From Holtermannia corniformis (Eukaryota; Basidiomycota; Tremellomycetes; Holtermanniales), in the NCBI GenBank assembly GCA_001599935.1, contig BCIJ01000008.1:62001-126000 (forward strand): 64,000 nt of DNA. The letters are read 5' to 3'. Made by a program: the position numbers and the translations under genes. The notes under the pieces were generated by a model. It saw nothing but the letters and a program-made list of their open reading frames with translations, had not been told where the DNA came from and did not search any database. Positions within the stretch are counted from its first letter, which is position 1. Each line of letters starts with the position of its first letter. Positions 20,053 to 31,342 of this stretch are shown here, one piece after another.

Positions 20053-23000
20053 ATGGCGGACCCAGAGAACTACGAGCTGACGGTCCTTTGGGTTCGCACG
20101 ATGGCCAAGCTCGCCTCGCAGCCTGCTGGGCTCAAGCCGACGCGGTCCAACGAGTCACTGACATCCGCGGGATCATCTATGACAACTACGCCGACTTCTC
20201 CTCGGTTCCCAGGTGGTCACGGCCACGTATCGCCACATCCTTACGCTTCGGCTTCAACCGCTTCGTCTGCATACAGCCGGCAGCCGTACCACTCTGCCTC
20301 TTCTGCCTCCATATCGACCATTGCGACCTCGGTTTCCGGTCAGAGTCAGACGATTCATCACCCGCGGCCTACAACACCCCCTTTATACCATGCCCCACCA
20401 AACCTTTCCTTCGCCGCGTACCTTCGTAGTTGGGGTCCGCAAGAGATCACAGCTTTTCTCGGCGTCTATCGCTGCACACACCATGCAGCTGCGTTTCACC
20501 GAAATGATATCACAGGCGAGGTCATTACCGACTTAGACATGGGCACCCTGCGCGAGCTCGGCGTAGACAAGGTCGGCGAAAGGGTCAAGCTCATGAACGG
20601 GATCAAGGAGCTTCGCCGACGCAAAGCCACTATGACGCGGCCTGAATCGCACTCGCGCAGAGCCGGAGTCGAGGTCCGCGTCAACGGCAATGTCGCGTCC
20701 GAAAGCGAGCATGGGCATGCGCGGAGCCATAGCGGTGGACGACGACTGGAGCTTGGTCGGCCGCCCCCTCTTGATCTTCATCAAAGCTCGGCTCGAAATC
20801 TGCCGCAGGTCTATCAGCCTCAAGGGTCGCAGCCGGCCAATCACAGCCGTACAGACAGTCGGGATCAGAGCAGGTCAACGACACCTCGCCCGAATAACGC
20901 ACCGGCCGCGGCTGTGCGTATTCAACCAGCCCCGCAAACGGCAACGACGACATCGTCGTCGTCGAGTGCAAGCACGGCGACTGCAGGGCTCGTGCCCGCT
21001 CCTACGCCATCGGTGCGGAATGGGAACTTGCGTGCGCCGCCAAGCCGGGAAGGTCGACGGTCTCCGAGTCCCGTCAATGGCGATCCATCAGGCTTTCTCG
21101 ATCGCCCATTGCCGCCTGCGCCGTCTTCCGCCGCTTCCTACGCGAATAGCATCACGAATCAGCGTCAGCACAGTACCGACTCACTGAAGAGTGGATCATC
21201 GGCAGCAGAGACACCGACGTGGTCGAACCAAGGCCAGTATGGACTCCCGCGCAACCCTGCTCCACCGCAGAGCGGCGAACGCATGCGTTCGCAGACGTCG
21301 AGAAGTCCCAATCCCCCAGTGCGTTATCAAACGGCACCGTTGCAGCATCGCAAGACTGGTAGTTTGTCGACTGGCAAGCAGACGTCGCCGATCAAAGCCA
21401 AGTTTACTGCTATCATGGGTGGACGTCCGAGCACCTCGGGTTCTTCGGGCGGATCATCGATACATCCATTCGCTGCTGGCCGAGAGACTTCGCCTACATC
21501 TCAGTCTTCTAACGACTTGACCCCTGTGCGCGACTCGTTCAAGACTCGACAGCAAACCAGTGGCGGCATCACGGGCAATCAAGGCTCCGGTATACGTCAA
21601 CGCAACGCTACCGCGCCTCATGACTCGAACGATACGAGCTCCCTTGCCGAAACGCGCGAGAGGGCTGATCCGTTGTCAATGGACGAGATCAAGCGCAAGT
21701 GTGTCAAGTTTATCAACGCAGAAGACGGCACGTCTCGCATGATGGATGTTGCAAGCTGCGAAGGCGGCGCCGAGGTCTTGGAGAAGGTACTGAAAAAGTT
21801 TGGCAAGTGGGGTACGGGGCAACAGCAAGGCAAGAATGATAGCGAGAGCGAGAGCGGGGAAGACGGAGGCCTTGAGCTTGATGGTTGGGGGCTGTACATG
21901 GAACAAACGCCTGGAGAGATGGGTGAGTGCGATCCAAGTGGGTTGATTGTAGCTCACGGGTGTAGGCGAACCGCTGACTGAGGCGGAGCTGCTGGCAATC
22001 TGCCACGCCTCGCCTGATGACCCGTCGCGCGAGCATGGTCTTACGATTCGTCGCACGCGCAAGCTGCAGAACCGCAAGAACATGGAGTTATTCTTTGGTG
22101 AGACACCGCCGCCGCCCATGTCACCTACATCACCGACGTACTTTGCTGGACCACGCCTAGGCATCCAGCAGAATGATGACGGGCTACTCGCGCCCGGTCG
22201 CATCAGCAACAAGAAGATGAACCGTGCCAGCACAGTCAGCATCATGTCAGGTCTTGGTGTCACAGACCTCGACGCACCCGTCACACCCGGAGGCAGCGCC
22301 GCACAGCGCTCGCCATCATCGACCTCGTTCCTCGCCAACCGCGGCAAGAAAATGTACAACTTCTTCGGCCACCGTCCACCGTCCGAGCTCATCTCGACGC
22401 ACTTGGCGGAATACTTCCCGTCTGCGAAAAAGAAGGAACTCGAGAAATCGGTCCGCCACAGCATGCTGCGGATGAGTACCGGCCCAAGGGATAGCACGAG
22501 CTCCGGGAGCTCAAGGGGCCGGGGCAGTATTGATGGCCGACAATCGGCGCGGCTTAGTAATGTGCCCTTTTCATCGCCGTCGCGCAAGAGTCGACCGACT
22601 TCTACACGGACATTATCGTCGCCTCCGAATGGGAGTATCCCGGAGGACTCGGAAACGAGTGATGGAGAGGCCGTGCCGAGGGTGTCATTGTCGACCGACA
22701 GTGGCAAGGAGGCACGTCCGCGGATGGATGGTGAAGGCACAATCACCTCGTCTTCAGTGCAGAGCAAGCCGCCTCTCTTGCCGCCCTTCGAGCCATCTAG
22801 CGAGTCCTTCTCCGACTCTTTGCAAGCGTATTCGCCGCTTCCCAAGCCTCGGCCAAAGTCAATCGTGCTATCACGCCGCGGATCCGCAGGATCGACTCTA
22901 AGCCGCCGTAGCGTTCTCTCGCAGCTGCGCAAAGCGCGCGATCGTTCCGACACGGCGAGCCTACTCACCGTTGATGAGATCACAGCAGAAGTGGAGAACA

Positions 23001-24319
23001 GGCGGCAAAGCACCATCACGTTCGAAGAGAGCGACGACGGCGAAGACAACGATGACGATGTAGAGCTGGAGGCATATGTGCGCAGGGCGAGCGTCGCGCC
23101 TGATCCAGGTTTGGTGCCGAGGGCCGAGGGCGAGGATGGCGAGGAAGAGGAGTATGAGGAGTATGAAGATGACGAAGAAGAGGAAGAGGAGGAAGAAGAA
23201 GCAGAGGAAGAGGAAGCAGCGGCCGACGAGCATCGCGCTTACACGTCAACGGGTGGTGAGTCACCGACCTCCATGGTGATCTAGGCTGACGCTGGCAGCC
23301 AAACGATCCATAAAGTGGATCAAAGGCGCCCTCATCGGCGCTGGTTCATTCGGCTCCGTGTTCCTTGGCATGGACGCTCAACATGGTCTTCTCATGGCTG
23401 TCAAGCAAGTTCAACTGCCAACGGGCAGTTCGGGCAACGACGAGCGGCGGCGCGGCATGGTCAGCGCTCTTGAGCGCGAGATCGAGCTGTTGAAGGAGTT
23501 GCAACACGAGCATATCGTGCAGTACTACGGTAAGGGCCCAAAATTGCATTCCACAGCACTGACTGTCAGACTCGTCGACCGACGCCGACTTCCTCAACAT
23601 TTTCCTCGAATACGTCCCTGGCGGTTCGATCACGGCGCTTCTTGGTGGTTATGGAGCTTTCGAAGAGCCGCTTGTGCGCACTTTTGTCCGACAAATTCTT
23701 GAAGGTCTCAACTACCTGCATGAGCGGGGTATCGTCCATCGCGACATCAAGGGCGCAAACATCTTGGTGGACAACAAAGGCGGTGTCAAGATTTCCGACT
23801 TTGGCATCTCGAAGAAAGTCGACTCGAGTGAGTGCTCAGACGCTAGTGCAGGACTCGGCTGACTCGAGCAGACCTCCTATCTGACGTCCGCGCGAACCGG
23901 CCATCCCTTCAGGGCACAGTCTTCTGGATGGCCCCCGAAATCGTCAAACAAACGGCCTACACTAGCAAAGCCGACATCTGGAGTCTGGGGTGCTTGGTGG
24001 TCGAGATGCTGACCGGGCAGCACCCGTGGGCCGATCTCACACAGCTGCAGGCTATGTTCAAGGTGAGACATGCCCGAAGGAGGGTTAGCAGTCCCTGACC
24101 GTGCCCGAACAGATCGGCTCCTCGGCGAAACCAACCTTCCCTTCGGACATCACCCCGGAGGCGACAGATTTCCTCACTAGGACGTTTGAGGTGGACCACG
24201 AAAAGCGCCCGACCGCGCTCGAGCTTCTCGGCCATCCTTTCATCAAAGGCGCTAGTCCCGGGATCGGTGGACTGAGGCCGGTTAGCAAGATTCCGCCCAA
24301 GCGCACGACCGGCATATGA
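20053..24319 (+). CDS. STE11: Ste11/Byr2-type MAP kinase kinase kinase
   Basis: Six exons, about 1,330 residues. The SAM domain (near residues 120-190) reads [20 protein letters not shown] ... [18 protein letters not shown] long Ser/Pro/Thr-rich linker leads to a Byr2-like Ras-binding region ([17 protein letters not shown] ... [14 protein letters not shown]). After a poly-Glu tract near 23130-23230 comes the kinase: [20 protein letters not shown] (Gly loop), MAVKQVQL (ATP Lys), [14 protein letters not shown] (catalytic loop), ISDFGIS (DFG) and [10 protein letters not shown] (activation segment, APE). It acts in the pheromone/filamentation MAPK cascade with Ste50/Ras inputs. Introns lie at 21923-21965, near 23255-23300, 23531-23571, 23828-23871 and 24064-24113. 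Confidence 0.95.
23120..23235 (+). repeat. Acidic (GAA/GAG)n low-complexity tract inside the MAPKKK
   Basis: Purine-rich run encoding Glu/Asp repeats ([16 protein letters not shown]...) directly before the intron that precedes the kinase domain. Confidence 0.7.
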
Positions 24320-24523
24320 AAAGCACGGTGAGAGGGGTTGGCAATCAGCATACGAGGCTGTCCCTTGGGTGTATGGTGATGCATCGGCGGAAGCCTAGCG
24401 ATATGGGGCTGCTGGGATTGATCGGCTCGAACGTTGTCGCGATGGAAAAATATCTCTGCGCTATATGACGAAAGAGCAATGTTGATGCCTGTTCGCACCC
24501 TACGTAGAGTGTGCTAGTGCAGC

Positions 24524-25916
24524 ATGCCGTCGCTCAACGGCTATACCGTGGGTCATTAGAGAAGGACTAGTCACTACACTGACCCGTTTTCCAAGCTGAA
24601 GATCGAATGCGACGGGATTTATCTCAGTGCGCTGCCACAGTCCAAGCTCGTTGCGCGGCAGGTGCTGACGACCACCTCTTCCCTCAGGAGAGCTTGCAGT
24701 GAGAAACGTAGGGCCGAAGCGTGTCACCTGTTGGGTGCCGGCAAATATCGGAAAGGTGCGCACGATGTCTAGCACTGACGGTGATGTGACGGCATACAGC
24801 GCTTCGCTGTCGTCGTTCGGCGTACACAGAGGAACTCGCTCTTCACGGACTGGCATGTGGGCCTCGCAACAGGTACTGGGGTAGTGGACCTCTCATACCC
24901 GTTCGGCTCAGCTGAGAAAGAGCGCATTCGATGTGGATCAGCTCACAGCGGCACCCTGGGGTCGGGTGGCTTGCGACACCAACACCTTTATTTTGCCGAT
25001 ATACCCAAGCATCACCCCACGAAGCCCTCAAGGCGCGACGAGCTACCGTGCTCTGGTACCCTCCTCGTCACCGTGCAGGAGGGCCGCTCGGAAAGCTGGG
25101 TTGAGCCAAAAGCGCCTCCCCGGACGCACACCAAGCGTGCCAGCGCTCTCCTTTCGATCAAGCCACGTAAGGAGGGGAAAGTGAGTATTGTTGACGCATC
25201 CGAACACGATTGACACAATTTTCAGGCAGTAGACTGCGGGGTGGAGTCCGTGCCTCTTCTGGAAAGACTACTCCCGGTCACTGCTGACTCGTTCCTGCAT
25301 CCAGGCTGGGTGCCACATTGCCGGACACAGCTTCAGATGTCATTGAGTACGCCGAACTGAAGAGCGCTCGCACCGTGGCGGAGTTTGAAGTCAAGGTCGC
25401 CCATGCGTTGACAGTCACCGTGCGATACGGACCTGACCTCTACTCAGTATCGATCTCGCGAGGTACTGCAAGCATTGGACTTGCTGTCACGTAGGCTGCG
25501 CTGGTGCGAGGGGTCAATGCCGGGTAGCTGATCACGCCAGCCCCACCCGATGATCCCACTAAGCGCGCACGCGAAACGGAAGCTCGGCGCGCCGAAGCAG
25601 CACGCGAGGCTCAATTAGTCAAACTTCGCCAACGTCACGAACAGCTCAAGGTCAGTGCTGTGACGCTGGGTTGTGCGGGCTGATGCGCAATTTGCAGCGG
25701 GAGATGGACAACACTGAGGTGATCGTTGACTGCCCAGTTGGTGTGAAAACAGCTCACGTATAGCAGGCGCAACTGCGCCAAGAGGGTGACATCAAGCCTG
25801 TACTGACGTCGTACCAACAGCGACGATCCAAGACGGACGTCGAGGAGCCACCGGCCAAGCGAGCGAGACGCGAAGTCATCGACCTAACGCTAGGCGAGGA
25901 TACGGATGAGGATTGA
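24524..25916 (+). CDS. DUF7918-like protein, copy A of a four-gene array
   Basis: Exons start MPSLNGYT, then LKIECDGIYL, RELAVRNVGPKRVTCWVPA-NIGK, RFAVVVRRTQ and HLYFADIP ... LLVTVQEGR. TVAEFEVK | YRSREVLQALDLLS matches the basidiomycete DUF7918 pattern (VTCWI-x-GK; ATFxFKYRSxxVLQAxxI). A coiled-coil-like segment (TKRARETEARRAEAAREAQL) and a 21-nt exon at 25698-25718 follow. The end is EEPPAKRARREVIDLTLGED, a basic stretch plus a SUMO-interaction-like VIDLT. Junctions at 25200-25320 are uncertain; one apparent intron is only 28 nt. Function unknown; a nuclear role is inferred from the tail. Confidence 0.75.
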
Positions 25917-26101
25917 ACAATACCGAAAACATAGACGATGCCTGGGCTAGATGGTATCGCAATGAGGAGGGATCGGGCCTTTGTGAATAGCCAGACTGTG
26001 ACATAAGACGTGGTTCTCTTTCAGAACGCAGCTCGGCGCACGACAGGGTAATCAGGTTAGACTGGCTGGAGCAGCACGACTCTAAGCCTTGCGTCTGAAG
26101 G

Positions 26102-27409
26102 TCAGCCAATACTGTGTAAACAATGACATGTAGTTTTAGTGCGTGATGCGGCAGGTATCACAGTCTGAATAGCATATGAGTTACGATAGCACAAGTCATC
26201 CTCCAAACTCAAGTCAATGCACTTCTGCCTCTTGCGCAGCGGCTTTTCAACGTCGATGATCTCCTTCTTGACGCTGGGTTTGGGTGGGTCTGGATTCTCG
26301 AGGTCAACGACTGGGATCTGACGCTTGCGCTTGGACAGTTGCTTGACGTTTGGCTTTGGGCCGTTCGGTGAGTGCATGTGGCTTCCACCATGGTGTGAGC
26401 GTACCTTCACATCCTCATCCGTCTGGTGTTGCGGCAAGGGAAATGCGGGTTCATCGACAATGGGTCCTGTCATCGTGAGTCATGCAGCTCGGCTCGCCAG
26501 ATATACTCGCGAGGGACGATGTCAAATGCTTGCAAGACTTCCAACGAGCGGTACTTCGGCTCATAAGCATAGTGTGCAAAGGCCCAGTGACCTACTTTGA
26601 TGTTGAAAGTGGCGATCTTCTGCTTGTCAATGAAATTGTAGGACGACGGCTGACGCATGGGAGCAGAGCCGCCACGCCTACGCAGCCGTCAGAGACCACT
26701 CCCAACCCGAGCGCCTGTCATTCACCCAATACCCATGTCAACGCCCTAAAACGAGCTCAGTCTCAGCAGCAGGTGCTTTAGACCGACCTTTGCGATCTTC
26801 TCATCCAGAGCGTTGCGACGATGCCAAGTTGTAGACAGCGCACGTTCCTTTCCATATTTTTTGACTTTGCGTCCTTCGTAGACGATGATGACGAGCGCGC
26901 CATATTGCAGGCCGAGGGCGAGACGACTTGTGTCACCTTCAGCAGGTGGTTTGTCGTTGGTGAACACGAGATTTGACCACGTTGAAGCTCGGTAGCCATC
27001 TGGAGCGGAGTCTCGTACAGTCTGCGAAGTCTCGGGATGGATTGAACTACTAGGCAGCTGTGTACCGTCGGCCGTGTAGCTGACTCTCCAAGCTTTCTGG
27101 ACGGGCTGCTGTTTGTTACGCTCCACTAGAATGGCAAACTCCTGTTCAAAGATCAGCTTGTCACTCAAACAAGCGGATACGGCTAGCCTTCCCAGCTTCG
27201 GCGGCGATCCAGCACTCTGCATTGTCTTCAGTCATTTCAACTTGATGCTCTTCTGAGGGTCTATGAGCGTCCACGACAGGCTACACGGCTACGTTGTTCA
27301 CTCACTCAGAGGTTTGCTGCCACACACGACTGACACCTGAGTGGGGTAGATGAGCTTGGCCAGTCAAGAGTGCCTGACGGCTCACGCGATAGCCGTTGAG
27401 CACTGGCAT
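26102..27409 (-). CDS. DUF7918-like protein, copy B
   Basis: Starts MPVLNGYR | VSVVCGSKPL | KEHQVEMTEDNAECWIAAEA-GK | EFAILVERNK. Then come STWSNLVFTNDKPP, LVIIVYEGRKVKKYGKE and KIATFNIK | YRSLEVLQAFDIVPR, with intron positions shared with copies A, C and D. Two introns are GC-AG: 27142-27187 (AAG|GCTAGC) and 26467-26510 (CTC|GCGAGT). The tail has PVVDLENPDPPKPSVKKEII and RKRQKCIDLSLEDD. A sumoylation consensus (VKKE), a basic stretch and SIM-like motifs are visible. It runs about 28 residues past the point where copy D stops, as though the stop was lost. Function unknown. Confidence 0.75.
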
Positions 27410-27826
27410 ACTTGGAGGTGACAGGCGCCACTTCGAATGTATGCTGCGGTGGTTCGTCCAAAGCTCAAAGGGTGCGCACAGTTCTTTCGGATCACTGGAG
27501 CTTTGCCCGGGTTGTTGGTCGTGTAATCGATTCGACGTGGTGCGATCGCTATTGCCCAGTAGAGTCTGCTGTGTGCGAAGATACTGATGCAGTGCTAGCT
27601 CGAGTATGCCCGGACAAGCTTCAGGCCTTCAGCACAGACCTCGGAGCGCACGTGACTCGCCGAAGAGGTGTATCTTGAGCATGCAAGCGACTGCAAGCTA
27701 AGCTGACAGAATGTCTTTAGGTTGATTACAAAGTGGGTCTGCGATCCGGCTCGGAGACCCTTCACAATTTTGATACTCGCCATGTACAAAGCCGCCATAC
27801 AGCCCAAATCCTACAGCGCATAGCGC
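27410..27826. other. Intergenic, 417 bp, between array copies B and C
   Basis: Promoter region of copy B and 3' region of copy C. Short ORFs only. Confidence 0.45.
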
Positions 27827-29061
27827 CTAGTCGTTCTGCGTGAGATTGTCCAGCTTGAAGCGCTTCTTCGCGGGTGGCTCAAGATCGATGATCTCGTGCT
27901 TGACGATTGGTTCGATATCCTCTTTTACGTTCTCGCTCTTGATTGATACGCCGTTGACTTTGCGCCTGCGGCTAGCGACGTGATGCTCGACCTGTAGTCG
28001 CGGTCAGCGCATGTATCACGCCGAGACTCGGTGCACAGACCTTGACGAGAGGCCGCTCAATGCAAACGGAGTTCCGTTTATTGTGAGCTGGACCTGCGCA
28101 GGGACAAGAAGTCAACGTAATGTAGTGAACAGTTGATAAAACGCACCGGGCGCGATGTCAAGCGCCTGCAGCACGGCAAGGGAGCGGTACTGCCAGTGAT
28201 CAGTGCGGAACGAGGGGAACGGTGGAAAGGTGGAAAGGTCGTTGCTTACTTTGAAGCGGAAGGTCGCGACTGTACTTCGGTTTGACAGATAGCTGGTACA
28301 CACGCGAAGAGTTGGGGCGGCCCCGCCAAAGCTGAGGTCTTGAATCACATGCGAAAACCATAGACGTTACTTACTCGACACCCAAGTCAATAGCCTACAT
28401 GATGAATGAGTACGGTGAGGAGAATGTCGACTACGAACCTTGGCAACCTTTTCGTTTTGGCAATCGTTAAGGCTGGTCCTGAGCTGAGCCGCCGTGTATA
28501 CGAATCCGTCTTTGATCTCACGCCCTTCTTTGACGACAACCAGGATTGTGCCCAGCTCCTGCGGGTCCACGGTAGGCTTGGAAAGAGAGATATCGTTTGT
28601 GTGCCGCTTCGCAAAGACCAACTTGCGTCGCACACCGGCTGGATCTATCGCTGAATCGATCACTTTCCTTGCAACCGTAGAGCTCAGCAGTCGTTTGGAG
28701 ACCTTGCGACCGTCAACACTAGTCTCCACAGCCCAGTCGCTGTACTGCGTCCCAGTGATCGGCCGGCGAGCGGCTACCCCAAACTCCTTGATGAGTTCAG
28801 CGATGGCAGTGTCATATTATGCGAAGCACAGACCTTGCCTTCTTCAGCGGCCATCCAGCATACAGTCTCCCCGTCAATCTCTTCAACCTGATACTCGTCT
28901 GTGTCGAGCCTCGTAAGCTGTTGGGACCCAAAAACGCTTGGACCCCTAGCACACACCGAGTGCTTTGCCATCCACGTGAAGCTCCACCTTGGATGCATCA
29001 GCTTCGAGAGACACCCTGCCCTTTTCCGATGTCACACCTTGTAGCCATTCATGATCGGCAT
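27827..29061 (-). CDS. DUF7918-like protein, copy C
   Basis: Starts MPIMNGYK | VELHVDGKAL | DEYQVEEIDGETVCWMAAEE-GK | EFGVAARRPITG. Then KLVFAKRHTNDISLSKP, LGTILVVVKEGREIKDGF and TVATFRFK | YRSLAVLQALDIAPG follow. All inferred introns are GT-AG and sit where they do in copies B and D. The C-terminal exon reads VEHHVASRRRKVNGVSIKSE, then PIVKHEIIDLEPPAKKRFK, ending LDNLTQND. Sumoylation-type sites (IKSE, VKHE) and a SIM-like IIDLE lie next to a basic stretch. Function unknown; same family as A, B and D. Confidence 0.75.
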
Positions 29062-29754
29062 ATTGGGCTTCGTTGCCGGCCCAGAGGCACTGCCAGGACG
29101 AGCTGACGAGCCAGCAATCCAAGATGCTGCCAGTGATACTTGATCACGTCGAGGGCCGCCAGTTCGCAGTGGTGCTAGCTTGCGTCCAAGTTAGTGTACC
29201 GCGCTAAGTGTGAAGCTGCGTATGCGTGCAGAATCTCTCGCATGGATAAGCTCATGCGCGGACAAGCCTGTCGCCAACTTCATGTGAGTGCACCAACTCA
29301 TAGTGGCACATGTATATCTGTGGTCTTCGTTCTGCAGTTCGGTGTCACGGCTGAGGTGGTCATAGCTGAAGATTTCGTTTGAATGTACGACCGACAACAG
29401 TGTCCAGCGCACGGATTCTTCCTGCCTTCTGGAGTCTTCACCGCACGAAGTCCTTCTGAAGCGCGGATAGGGAGAGTGCGATGAATTCGCTTTCCCCACT
29501 CAGCAGGCGATCTTGGCTGTGTTGGACCTGGGGTTCGGTGTCTAGCGGAGTTAGGCGACGTGAGGGGTTAGCTGCCCCTCTCTTCCCGGCCGGCGTCCGT
29601 AGATAGTGATGCATCCATCTCACTTCCGCCTGACAGGCTGAAAAGGTAGCCCGGCTGTCATCTGAATTGTTAAGGCGACCATCGTTATACATACTAAACA
29701 AAACTGTCATCATTGTCAATCACAAAGTCCGTTCCCACAGTCGTACTCGGGCAT
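29062..29754. other. Intergenic, 693 bp, between array copies C and D
   Basis: No ORF in it shows the family motifs, so I see no fifth, decayed copy. Nothing else recognised. Confidence 0.45.
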
Positions 29755-30977
29755 CTAATCATCATCCAGCGTCAAGTCGATACATTTGAGCTTCTTCCTC
29801 ATCGGCACGTCAACGTTGATGACCTCTTTCTTGACGCTGGAGTCTGTTTCTGGCTCTGGGTTTTCGAGGTCGATGACGACCGCTTTGCCTTTGCGCTTGC
29901 GGCGGTTCGGCTGGGCGTTCGGCTGCGTGAGTCAGCCAGGCAGGCGGGCTACGTGGGCAGCTGACTTTGACGTCGTTGACTTGGGGCTGCGTAGGCTCAG
30001 ACCAGACCGGCATGGGACCTACGTAGGTCAGCCTATGCTACAGAATGGTAGAAGGGACTGACGAGGAATGATATCACATGCTTGCAGCCAGTCCCGCGAG
30101 CGATACTGTTATTGTCAGTGACATAGTGACCGAAGACGGTCACACTGGCCTTGAATTTATAGACTGCAACCTTACGAGTACGGGTGAGGTAGTGGCTTCC
30201 GCAACGCAATGCCGGGGCCTGCGATCCGGCGCTGACCCGACGCTCTTCAGCACAGACTGACTTTTTTTACTCGAACATACCCGACACCCATATTTATTCC
30301 CTGTCATGATAAGTAACATGCCCTGCTTACGCATCGATGCAAGGCATACCTTCATCTTCTTCTCGTTGACCCCTCCCGTGCCACGAGCACTCTGCAGGTG
30401 GGAAGAAAAAGTGCCATGACTGTGACCGAGAACAGCCAAGCCCTCCAGTACTTCAACAGTCAGGACGCCAATGTCATCCACGTCGACGATGTCATAGACG
30501 TTGCGACTGACAGCGTCCGCTGAACGCGTTGTGAAAGCTAGCTTTGCCCAGCTGGCTTGCCCTTGAACGGGAGCAGAGTTGACTCTCGCCGTGACAACCT
30601 GTTGGAAACAGAGCACTCCGGGGACTTCTGCGCCATCGATAGCAATGTTAACTTGCCAGGCGGTCGATGGCCGATTACAGCGAACGACGAATTCGAATTC
30701 CTGCACGGGCAATGTCAGACCCGTCACCTAGCTCGCTGCCCCAAGGTCACCTTCTGCGGCTCGCCAACAATCCAGCAGGTGGCTTCATTGTCCGTGTGCT
30801 CAGTCTGGTATTCCTCTGGGAACCAACATCAGTCACTCGACGGTGTCAGATATCGCACAGACCGAGGGCCGTGCCGTTGCAGTGTATGGAAGCCTGAGCA
30901 GTCATGAGCGTGGGATCATCATGACAGGTTACGCGTTGAGTTAGCTGACGTACCGTGTACTCTCCAATCGTCGGCAT
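29755..30977 (-). CDS. DUF7918-like protein, copy D
   Basis: Starts MPTIGEYT | ASIHCNGTAL | EEYQTEHTDNEATCWIVGEP-QK | EFEFVVRCNRPS. Then WAKLAFTTRSADAVS, IGVLTVEVLEGLAVLG and KVAVYKFK | YRSRDWLQACDIIPR follow. Intron 30106-30149 is GC-AG (AAG|GCCAGT). The tail holds KAVVIDLENPEPE, DSSVKKEVINVDVPM, a basic RKKLK and the terminal CIDLTLDDD: the clearest case of the array's sumoylation-site, basic-patch and SIM-like order. Exons between 30150 and 30360 are tentative. Function unknown. Confidence 0.75.
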
Positions 30978-31342
30978 CTTTCTGAGAGGTTCCCACCTGC
31001 AGAAAGATCAGCTCGAATTCGTGTGAACTTTGGACGGTATGCGGTTGGACCTGCGAACTCGTACCTCACCGATCCACCAGCTCGAAGCTCTCAGTACGAC
31101 TGTCTCAGCTGATACAGAGTCCCGTTGCTGCTGTTCTGCTGCTAGCTATGCCTCTTGTGGTCGTCGAACGGTGCTAGATTGGCGGTCGTGAATGATGCCG
31201 AAGGGTCTGCCATGTGCTCGGCGCATGGTCTTCAGGGGATGTTCGTTTCATCCTCTCAGCCAGTGTCTTGTTGCCACATGCGGATGGACGCGAAACCAGC
31301 TAATGATAGGAAGCTGATGAGTACCACCCTCAACCATGTATC
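30978..31342. other. Intergenic, 365 bp
   Basis: Lies upstream of array copy D and downstream of the Mgs1 gene. No feature seen. Confidence 0.45.

Noticed and set aside
21676..23049. 457-codon ORF on the minus strand
   Set aside because: Lies wholly antisense to the MAPKKK exons; Ser/Arg/Leu-rich shadow of a GC-rich coding frame with no domain.
26102..27409. DUF7918 copy B as a pseudogene with broken splice sites
   Set aside because: The apparent defects resolve as GC-AG introns at positions and phases shared with its paralogues, and the frame then stays open throughout.
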